From JAHQVI01 sp964407075 (lineage in GTDB: Bacteria > Pseudomonadota > Alphaproteobacteria > Rhizobiales > Rhodomicrobiaceae): a stretch of DNA of 20,418 nucleotides. The notes beneath the pieces are model-generated. The model had not been told where the DNA came from. It saw nothing but the letters and a program-made list of their open reading frames with translations, and searched no databases. Each line of letters begins with the position of its first letter. Within the stretch, counting starts at the first letter, position 1. Below are positions 14,357-20,418 of the stretch, one piece after another. The stretch lies in NCBI GenBank assembly GCA_964407075.1, contig CAYOUE010000039.1:1-20418 (forward strand), written 5' to 3'. Made by a program: the position numbers and the translations under genes.

Positions 14357-14387
14357 AACCCTGCTTGGGCAATGCCCGGGCAGGGTT
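14357..14387 (+). other. Strong hairpin between the imelysin gene and the di-heme gene
   Basis: AACCCTGC (14357-14364) pairs with GCAGGGTT (14380-14387), and GGGC (14367-14370) with GCCC (14374-14377). The TT and GG between them can form U-G pairs in RNA, giving a near-continuous 14-bp stem with an AAU loop. No T-tract follows, so it is not a standard terminator. It sits in a 157-bp gap where genes would otherwise be tightly linked, and could stabilise the upstream mRNA end or lower downstream expression. Confidence 0.7.
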
Positions 14388-14466
14388 ATCGGAATTCGCG
14401 CACGCAGGTTGTGATGCGCCGTTCGATTCAGACGTTTCAGGCATTGAACAGCTTCGATGAAAGCCT

Positions 14467-16014
14467 TTGCTCATGCCGAAGGACATAAGGCGGAAGAGCG
14501 CAAAGATCATTGCCGCTACTGCCTTGATTGCTTCATTTTTCGCTTTAGCCGAAGCTCCTATGCTCGGGAGCGGCGAAGCCCGCGCGCCGGAAAAGGACTC
14601 TGTTGAGGGGCTGCTCGCCCTGACAAACGATTTCAGCATTCCAGAACCAGGCGAAGCGTTTCCGGGGGGCGAAGCAACGTCCCGAAACAGCAACCTGAAC
14701 GCAAACGCCTTCTCGCATTCCTCCGGTAATCTCGAATTCAAGAAGGAATTCGATTTCAAGATTGGCAATTCGGTCTTCCGCAAGATTTGGGTCTCCTCGC
14801 CCGCCTCGACCAAGTCGTCGGACGGGCTGGGGCCGCTCTACAATGCGCGCGCCTGCCAGAACTGCCATCTCAAGGACGGGCGTGGACGCCCGCCTCTCGC
14901 CAACTGGCCGGAAGAGGACGCCACTTCGTTACTCTTGGCGCTTTCAATCCCTCCGCAAACGGAAGAAGAGAAGCGGCTACTCAGGGAAGGTCGCGTCAAT
15001 GCCGTGCCAGACCCTGTCTATGGCGGACAGCTTCAAACGCTTGCGATTCAGGGACACGACGCCGAAGGCAAAATTCATATCCAGTACGAGGAAAAGGAAG
15101 TTGAACTTCCCGATGGCGAGATCGTTCTGCTCCGTAAGCCTCGATACCGTATCGAACGGCTCGGCTACGGACCGCATCACCCCGACCTGATGATTTCACC
15201 GCGCGTTGCGCCTCAGATGATCGGACTCGGGCTGCTTGAAATTGTTCCGGAAGACCAGATCCTCGCCTATGCCGATCCTGACGATGCCGATGGCGACGGC
15301 ATTTCTGGCAAAGCGCAGCGCGTATGGTCGCTTGAAGAGGATCGGTTGATGCTCGGCCGCTTCGGCCTGAAAGCTGGCGCGCCGACCATAGTTCAACAGA
15401 CCGCGATCGCCTTCGCGAACGACATTGGCATTTCCTCGAGGCTGATACCGAAAGATGCGGGCGATTGCACAGAATTTCAGATCTTGTGCCGCAATGCGCC
15501 GCATGGCGGCGATGCGGAAAAGGGGCATCACGAAGCCCGAAACGTGCTGTTAGATCTGGTCGTCTTCTATTCGCGCAACCTTGCCGTCCCCGCGCGCCGC
15601 GATCCGGCCAATGCCGAAATTCTTGAAGGCAAGTCGTTATTTTATTCCATCGGCTGCACATCCTGCCACAGGCCGAAAATGATGACCGGCGCTTCCGAGG
15701 ATCAGCCTCACCTGTCTCATCAGCTCATCTGGCCCTACACAGATCTGCTCCTGCACGACATGGGCGAAGGGCTTGCCGACAACCGGCCCGAAGGACTGGC
15801 CAATGGGCGCGAATGGCGGACGCCGCCCCTCTGGGGGATAGGTCTCACCGAACAGGTCAGCGGCCACAGCTTTTTTCTGCATGACGGTCGCGCGCGCAAT
15901 CTGATGGAGGCGATCCTCTGGCATGGTGGCGAAGCGCAAGCTGCGCGTGACGCCTTCGCAAGTCTGAGCGCAAGGGAGCGCGCGCTCTTAATCGCATTCA
16001 TCAAATCCTTGTAG
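14467..16014 (+). CDS. Di-heme oxidoreductase, DUF1111 (DHOR) family, exported
   Basis: The 515-residue product (TTG 14467; ATG 14473 is two codons later) has a basic N-terminus and signal segment (IIAATALIASFFALAEA). Two c-type heme motifs are visible: C130-QN-C133-H134 in LYNARACQNCHLKDGRG, and C397-TS-C400-H401 in SIGCTSCHRP. A Met or His late in the chain may supply distal ligands. The domain layout (SRNSNLNANAF, PDLMISPRVAPQMIGLGLLE, LPHDMGEGL-like LLHDMGEGLADNRPEG, WRTPPLWGIGL, FLHDGRARNLMEAILWHGGE) matches the DUF1111 family, sometimes called thiol oxidoreductase and related to MauG/cytochrome c peroxidase. It acts in the periplasm. It follows the hairpin after the first imelysin gene and precedes the second by eight bp. 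It plausibly controls iron redox state, an inference from its partners. Confidence 0.92.
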   Translation: MLMPKDIRRKSAKIIAATALIASFFALAEAPMLGSGEARAPEKDSVEGLLALTNDFSIPEPGEAFPGGEATSRNSNLNANAFSHSSGNLEFKKEFDFKIGNSVFRKIWVSSPASTKSSDGLGPLYNARACQNCHLKDGRGRPPLANWPEEDATSLLLALSIPPQTEEEKRLLREGRVNAVPDPVYGGQLQTLAIQGHDAEGKIHIQYEEKEVELPDGEIVLLRKPRYRIERLGYGPHHPDLMISPRVAPQMIGLGLLEIVPEDQILAYADPDDADGDGISGKAQRVWSLEEDRLMLGRFGLKAGAPTIVQQTAIAFANDIGISSRLIPKDAGDCTEFQILCRNAPHGGDAEKGHHEARNVLLDLVVFYSRNLAVPARRDPANAEILEGKSLFYSIGCTSCHRPKMMTGASEDQPHLSHQLIWPYTDLLLHDMGEGLADNRPEGLANGREWRTPPLWGIGLTEQVSGHSFFLHDGRARNLMEAILWHGGEAQAARDAFASLSARERALLIAFIKSL

Positions 16015-16022
16015 GCCCGTCA

Positions 16023-17144
16023 ATGACACGCCTTTTCAGCATCGGTTCTGCGTCGCTTCTGCTCATCGCAGCCCTTGTCTGCGCTGAACGGACGGCGGTG
16101 GCGCAAACATCAGCCCTGGACCACAAGACGGTGGCGCGGAAGGCTCTGGAGAATCATATTCGCAAGTCCTATGCAAAGCTCACCGAGACGTTCAGGGCGC
16201 TCGAAACGCAAACCGGGGCTTTTTGCGCCGCGCCTCGGGCGGAGCGCCTCGATACGCTTCGCGTCGGTTTCGCAGACGCCGTCAGGTCCTGGGGCGCAAT
16301 TGCCCATATTGTCTTCGGCCCGGTCCGCCAAGCCTACCGCTACGAACGCATCTGGTTCTGGCCGGACAGGAAAGGCATAGCCCGCCGCCAGGTCGCCGGA
16401 GCGCTGCGAGACCGGCCGCAGGGATACGAAGATGCAGCAAAACTGGGCGAGAAAAGTATCGCCGTTCAGGGCATGGGAGCATTCGAGCAGATCCTCCATA
16501 GCGGCGAAATCGACGCTCTGGTCGAGGGAAAAGACGCTCAGGGCTTCGTTTGTGCATACATGAAATCCATCGCGGGAAATCTGGCGGGCATGTCGGCGGA
16601 GATCGAGAATGGCTGGCGCGATGATGCATATGGCGGAACCTGGCTGGATCCAGGCCCTGACAACTCCTCATATCTGAGCGATGAGGAAACCACATTCGCT
16701 CTGCTCAAAGCGCTCATGGAACATTTGGAGCGCGTGCGCGATCTGGAACTGGCGCGCCCGCTCGGCTTATCTCAAAGCCGGCGGATTTTGCCGGGGCCTT
16801 TCTCGGAAAGCGGCCTGACGATGGCGTTCATCGCCTCGCGGATCGCAGGCCTGCGGTCTCTTTTCGAAGAAAGCGGGCTGGCTGAGGGGCTGCTCAAGGT
16901 GGCGAGCGCGTCCGGCAACGTGCAGGCAGAAGCCGATCTGAGGCAGATCCTTTTCGAGTTGCGCATAGCCGAAACCCGCGCAGCGGAACTTGCCGAAATT
17001 CCTGGTATTCTCGTGGATTCCACGCGCAGATCAGAAGCCATAGCGCTCGGTTTCCCCCTGAAAAGCCTGCGCGAGATGACCGCCAGCGCTGCAGGCCGCC
17101 TCACCAACCTTCCAGTCGGGTTCAATGCATCCGATGGCGATTGA
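16023..17144 (+). CDS. Imelysin-family periplasmic protein (second copy, divergent signature)
   Basis: This 373-residue protein has a signal peptide (FSIGSASLLLIAALVCAERT, likely cleaved after AVA). It is helical and shows imelysin features: AVRSWGAIAHIVFGPVRQAY near residue 90, the central block GMGAFEQILHSGE, and a second helical half. At the GxHxxE site it reads G150-MGAF-E155, so the histidine is replaced by glycine (G152), unlike the first copy. It starts eight bp after the di-heme gene and overlaps the DUF1513 gene by 20 bp. Metal binding, if any, must differ from the first copy. The pairing of two unlike imelysins suggests distinct roles in one periplasmic system. Confidence 0.88.
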   Translation: MTRLFSIGSASLLLIAALVCAERTAVAQTSALDHKTVARKALENHIRKSYAKLTETFRALETQTGAFCAAPRAERLDTLRVGFADAVRSWGAIAHIVFGPVRQAYRYERIWFWPDRKGIARRQVAGALRDRPQGYEDAAKLGEKSIAVQGMGAFEQILHSGEIDALVEGKDAQGFVCAYMKSIAGNLAGMSAEIENGWRDDAYGGTWLDPGPDNSSYLSDEETTFALLKALMEHLERVRDLELARPLGLSQSRRILPGPFSESGLTMAFIASRIAGLRSLFEESGLAEGLLKVASASGNVQAEADLRQILFELRIAETRAAELAEIPGILVDSTRRSEAIALGFPLKSLREMTASAAGRLTNLPVGFNASDGD

Positions 17145-18240
17145 GCGCAGAGACCTTCTGGCCGGATTTCTGAGCCTGCTTGGAGCTGCCGCGTCCGGAA
17201 TGCGGCTGTCGGCCAGACAAGACGAAGCGCTTTACGCCGCTGCGCGCAAAGCGGCATCAGGCGTCTGCTCAGCAGCGATATTCGACAGGTACGGGCGCGA
17301 ATTGAATGCAGTGGCATTGCCTGGCCGCGGTCATGACGTCTGCGTCTGTCCGCGAACCCGTCTTTGCGTGGTCTTCGCACGCCGGCCTGGGAATTTTGCC
17401 GTCGCATTCTCATCGGACACGAGGACACCGCCCATAGGCTTCACTACCGTTCCGGACCGTCATTTCTACGGACACGGAGTTTTCTCTTCCGATGGCAGGC
17501 TATTGTTCGCCACCGAAAACGATTACGAAAACGACCGAGGCGTGATTGGCGTTTATGACGCTGCCAGCAGTTTCAAACGGATCGGAGAATTCTCCGCATT
17601 TGGAACTGGGCCTCACGACATCTCCATACTTGGCGACGGCAGAACGCTCGTGATCGCCAATGGCGGGATCGCGACGCATCCGGATTTCGGCGAAGGGCGC
17701 CTGCCGCTCAATCTGGCGACGATGGAGCCGTCACTCGTTTATCTCGATCTCCGTCACGGCGACCTCGTGGAGCGTCATACTTTATCAAGGGACCTGCATC
17801 AGGTTTCTCTACGGCATCTCGACGTGGCCGCAGGCGGGCGCATCGCCATCGGCTGCCAGTCGGACCACGCCGGACGCTTCGATCTGCCGTTGATATTTAG
17901 CCATCGGCTCGGTCAGGATCTCAAGCGCATCGATATCGATCCGCTACTCGGCGGATCGCTGCGAGGCTATGTGAGTTCGGTCGCCGTGGACTCCTCCGGA
18001 GAGGTCGCCGCCCTGACATCATCGCGCGGGTCGTGCGTGCTCTTTATTGACGTTTCCTCCGGAAAGCTTCTGGGACATCGCCGTATTCCCGACGTATCCG
18101 GCGTTGCCCGGGACGGTTCTGCGGGCAGCTTCCTTCTGACCTCGGGACAGGGTGGAATTCTTACAGCCGTTTCCGGCGCCGCTAGCGGGACAGAAGCAGA
18201 GACGGACTGGTTATGGGACAATCACGCCGTCCGGCTCTGA
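17125..18240 (+). CDS. DUF1513 protein, exported, predicted beta-propeller-like
   Basis: The protein has 371 residues from ATG 17125, or 368 from ATG 17134 (MAIERRDLLAGFLSLLGAAA). The N-terminus has a twin-arginine-like ERRDLL followed by a hydrophobic stretch, so export may use the Tat route. The body is rich in short beta-like blocks, for example HFYGHGVFSSDGRLLFATEN, GPHDISILGDGRTLVIANGG and DLHQVSLRHLDVAAGGRIAI, in the manner of WD40/YVTN propellers and characteristic of DUF1513. No enzymatic residue set is known to me. It overlaps the second imelysin gene, so the last three genes are translationally linked. It probably binds or caps a partner in the periplasm. Confidence 0.9.
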   Translation: MHPMAIERRDLLAGFLSLLGAAASGMRLSARQDEALYAAARKAASGVCSAAIFDRYGRELNAVALPGRGHDVCVCPRTRLCVVFARRPGNFAVAFSSDTRTPPIGFTTVPDRHFYGHGVFSSDGRLLFATENDYENDRGVIGVYDAASSFKRIGEFSAFGTGPHDISILGDGRTLVIANGGIATHPDFGEGRLPLNLATMEPSLVYLDLRHGDLVERHTLSRDLHQVSLRHLDVAAGGRIAIGCQSDHAGRFDLPLIFSHRLGQDLKRIDIDPLLGGSLRGYVSSVAVDSSGEVAALTSSRGSCVLFIDVSSGKLLGHRRIPDVSGVARDGSAGSFLLTSGQGGILTAVSGAASGTEAETDWLWDNHAVRL

Positions 18241-18304
18241 GCCCTATTGGGGACATGCTGGCTTGCCGCGTCTGCTCCATTGAGGCTACCATTCCGCCAG
18301 AAGC

Positions 18305-18311
18305 GGAGGAG
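18305..18311 (+). promoter_or_regulatory. Ribosome binding site of the BKACE gene
   Basis: GGAGGAG (18305-18311) lies 11 bases before ATG 18323 and supports that start. The 82-bp gap upstream shows no clear terminator for the DUF1513 gene. Confidence 0.6.
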
Positions 18312-18322
18312 ACAGCCCATTC

Positions 18323-19164
18323 ATGCCCGAAAATCCATGCATCATAACCGTTGCGATCACCGGCTCGCTGCCGCGCAAGAAGGATAACCCGGCAGTTCCG
18401 GTCACGGTGTCCGAGCAGATCGAGTCAACGCATGAGGCTTACGACGCCGGGGCCGCTCTCGCCCATTGCCACGTCCGCAATGACGACGAAACGCCGACTT
18501 CCGATCCCGAGCGCTTCGCCCGGCTCATGGAAGGCATCGAAAAGCACTGTCCGGGGATGATCGTGCAGTTCTCCACCGGCGGACGCTCGGGCGCAGGGCG
18601 CGAACGCGGCGGCATGATCCCGCTGAAGCCTGACATGGCCTCGCTTTCGGTCGGCTCCGTGAATTTCCCTACGCGGATTTACGAGAACAGTCCCGATCTG
18701 GTGGACTGGCTGGCGGCGGAAATGCGCGAGCATAAGGTCAAGCCCGAGATCGAAGTGTTCGATCTCAGCCACATCTTCCAGGCGGTGACGATGACGAAGG
18801 ACGGACGGCTCGAAGCGCCGCTCCATGTGCAGTTCGTCATGGGCGTGAAGAACGCCATGCCTGNNNNNNNNNNCGTGAAGTGTTCGATTTCTACGTGGCG
18901 ACGCTGCGGCGTCTCGCGCCGGACGCGACATGGACAGGCGCGGGTATCGGCAAGGACCAGATCACGCTCAACCGCTGGAGTCTGGAACTCGGCGGACACT
19001 GCCGCACCGGGCTGGAGGACAATGTGCGCATGGACCGGGACACGCTGGCGCCGTCCAACGCCGCGCTGGTGCGCCGCACCGCAGAGCTTTGCGCCGAATA
19101 CGGCCGCCGTCCCGCGACGCCTGCCGAAGCGCGCACGCTTCTCTCCCTCGCCAGGAGGCGCTGA
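18323..19164 (+). CDS. Beta-keto acid cleavage enzyme (BKACE, DUF849), interrupted by an assembly gap
   Basis: BKACE enzymes are Zn-dependent TIM barrels that cleave a beta-keto acid with acetyl-CoA to give acetoacetate and a CoA ester; the best-known member is 3-keto-5-aminohexanoate cleavage enzyme (Kce). The N-terminal part has TGSLPRKKDNPAVPVT and the metal pair H48-C-H50 in LAHCHVR. The C-terminal part has WTGAGIGKDQITLNRW and GGHCRTGLEDNVRM, whose Glu is the expected third Zn ligand. 180 codons precede the N-run and 96 follow it. The two halves are in different frames across the 10 placeholder Ns, so this is an assembly artefact rather than a pseudogene. With about two missing residues, the length of about 278 matches the family. 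Substrate is unknown. Confidence 0.9.
18864..18873. other. 10-N assembly gap inside the BKACE gene
   Basis: The run of ten Ns is a placeholder. Frame analysis requires the true gap length to leave remainder 2 when divided by 3. The family motif NAMPADREVF would need exactly five missing bases, since G18863 already starts the next codon. Confidence 0.95.
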
Positions 19165-19228
19165 GACCCCAAAACCGAGACCATCCGTGACATCATAAAG
19201 CGAAACAAACCCACAGGACGGGACGCAC

Positions 19229-20305
19229 ATGCCAACGAACAGCCACAAGATAGCAGTCATCGCCGGCGACGGTATCGGCAAGGAAGTCGTCCCCGAGGGC
19301 CTTCGCGTTCTGGAAGCCGCCGCATCGAAATACGATATCGGCCTGGAGTTCAGCCATTTCGATTTCGCGTCCTGCGACTATTACGAGAAACACGGGCGGA
19401 TGATGCCCGCGGACTGGAAGGAGCAGATCGGCAAGCATGACGCGATCTTCTTCGGCGCGGTCGGATGGCCGCAGACGGTGCCCGACCATATCTCGCTCTG
19501 GGGATCGCTGCTTCAGTTCCGCAGGGAATTCGACCAGTACGTCAATCTGCGCCCCGTCCGCCTGATGCCCGGCGTTCCCTCGCCGCTCGCCGGACGCAAG
19601 CCCGGCGAGATCGACTTCTTCGTCGTGCGCGAAAACACCGAAGGCGAGTATTCCTCGATCGGCGGTCGGATCTTTGCGGGCACCGAGCGCGAGGTTGTCG
19701 TGCAGGAAACGATCATGACCCGCATCGGCGTGGACCGGATCGTGCGCTACGCCTTCGAACTGGCCCGGCGCCGCCCGCGAAAACACCTCACTTCGGCGAC
19801 GAAATCCAACGGCATCTCGATCACCATGCCGTTCTGGGACGAGCGCGTCGAGGAGGTTTCAAAGTCTTATCCTGAAGTAACCTGGGATAAGTACCACATC
19901 GACATCCTGACCGCGCATTTCGTGCTCAATCCACACCGCTTCGACGTGGTCGTCGCCTCGAACCTGTTCGGCGACATTCTCTCCGACCTCGGCCCGGCCT
20001 GCACTGGCACGATCGGCATTGCACCCTCGGGGAACATCAATCCGGAGCGGCAATTCCCTTCGCTGTTCGAACCCGTCCACGGCTCCGCGCCGGACATTGC
20101 CGGCCAGGGTATAGCCAATCCTATCGCGCAGATCTGGTCCGCGGCCATGATGCTGGACCATCTCGGCCATGAGGACGCCGCAGCCGGCATCCTGCGCGCC
20201 ATCGAGGCAGTGCTGGCCGAGCAAGCGCTGCGGACCGCGGATCTTGGCGGCAAGGCGGACACCGAGACTTGCGGAAAGGCGGTCGCCGATGCGCTTGGCA
20301 CATGA
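19229..20305 (+). CDS. Tartrate dehydrogenase / D-malate dehydrogenase (decarboxylating) family
   Basis: The 358-residue protein belongs to the isopropylmalate/isocitrate dehydrogenase superfamily, in the tartrate dehydrogenase/DmlA branch (NAD- and divalent metal-dependent, cytoplasmic). Visible motifs are GDGIGKEV near the N-terminus (13-20), R134-ENTEGEYSS with the catalytic Tyr141, Lys192 in TSATKSNGI, and metal-binding Asp225, Asp249 and Asp253 (HIDILTAH; NLFGDILSDLG). The end carries FEPVHGSAPDIAGQGIANP. The length fits TtuC/DmlA enzymes (about 360). The branch is chosen over leuB from the absence of leucine genes and the WPQTVPDHISLWGSLL stretch. Substrates may be tartrate, D-malate or a related beta-hydroxy acid. 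It lies 64 bp after the BKACE gene with GGACGGGA near the ATG. Confidence 0.88.
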   Translation: MPTNSHKIAVIAGDGIGKEVVPEGLRVLEAAASKYDIGLEFSHFDFASCDYYEKHGRMMPADWKEQIGKHDAIFFGAVGWPQTVPDHISLWGSLLQFRREFDQYVNLRPVRLMPGVPSPLAGRKPGEIDFFVVRENTEGEYSSIGGRIFAGTEREVVVQETIMTRIGVDRIVRYAFELARRRPRKHLTSATKSNGISITMPFWDERVEEVSKSYPEVTWDKYHIDILTAHFVLNPHRFDVVVASNLFGDILSDLGPACTGTIGIAPSGNINPERQFPSLFEPVHGSAPDIAGQGIANPIAQIWSAAMMLDHLGHEDAAAGILRAIEAVLAEQALRTADLGGKADTETCGKAVADALGT

Positions 20306-20393
20306 TCGGCTTCCCTGAGTCTGTGGGAGGAATCCGGAACCCGCAGCGCAGGCTTACATTCCGTGACGTGCTCCCCGTAGTGCCCTCGTTCAT

Positions 20394-20418
20394 AAGGAGA
20401 GTCTGTTCTGGTTATGCC
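20394..20418 (+). CDS. Possible start of the next gene (cut by window edge)
   Basis: AAGGAGA (20394-20400) is followed by ATG 20414 after 13 bases, with five bases left to the window edge. The spacing is longer than ideal. Nothing can be said about the product, and the rest of 20306-20418 shows no gene or clear terminator. Confidence 0.25.

Noticed and set aside
14456..14610. Small Cys-rich ORF (MKAFAHAEGH, CRYCLDC) overlapping the di-heme gene start
   Set aside because: It overlaps the signal peptide of the di-heme protein in another frame and has no ribosome site.
18263..18292. Promoter TTGCCG-18-TACCAT before the BKACE gene
   Set aside because: Both elements match the consensus poorly and nothing else supports it.

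Overview
The window is high-GC bacterial DNA that reads as chromosome of an alphaproteobacterium, most likely Hyphomicrobiales (Rhizobiales). This rests on the style of its Tad/Cpa pilus genes, a CueR/HmrR-type copper regulator, an AT-rich block resembling Irr-type iron operators, and the overall codon use. The assignment is inferred from protein families, not from a marker gene. One 10-N run (18864-18873) shows that the assembly is a draft. I see no rRNA, tRNA, CRISPR array, insertion sequence or phage gene.

Region 1 (1-5940) is a Tad (tight adherence, Flp pilus) locus split over both strands. tadC lies on the plus strand at the left edge. Convergent to it is a minus-strand run, in order of transcription: a TadG-like protein with a glycine/asparagine-rich repeat domain, two TadE-type minor pilins, the outer-membrane secretin cpaC, a small exported protein, and the TPR lipoprotein tadD. 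The ATPases, prepilin peptidase, CpaB and the Flp pilin are not in the window.

Region 2 (about 6079-9001) is a copper-resistance pair. A P1B-1 Cu(I)-exporting ATPase (copA) has a textbook CueR-type promoter, and a CueR/HmrR regulator (cueR) follows it. CueR with bound Cu(I) should activate copA at this promoter.

Region 3 (9127-12650) is a tight three-gene operon of poorly characterised, largely helical proteins: a TelA-like soluble protein, a protein with one membrane segment, and a long coiled-coil protein with a basic, glycine-rich tail. The second and third genes overlap at ATGGTAA. This is the least understood module in the window.

Region 4 (12651-18240) begins with a 375-bp intergenic region holding an AT-rich island of overlapping palindromes. 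It is followed by a four-gene exported system: imelysin, di-heme oxidoreductase (DUF1111), a second imelysin, and a DUF1513 beta-propeller-like protein. The same four families cluster in other proteobacteria, where they are linked to iron. A very strong hairpin separates the first imelysin gene from the other three.

Region 5 (18323-20305) holds two catabolic enzymes: a beta-keto acid cleavage enzyme (BKACE/DUF849), interrupted by the assembly gap, and a tartrate/D-malate-type decarboxylating dehydrogenase. The last 113 bases contain no complete gene, but may carry the ribosome binding site of the next one.
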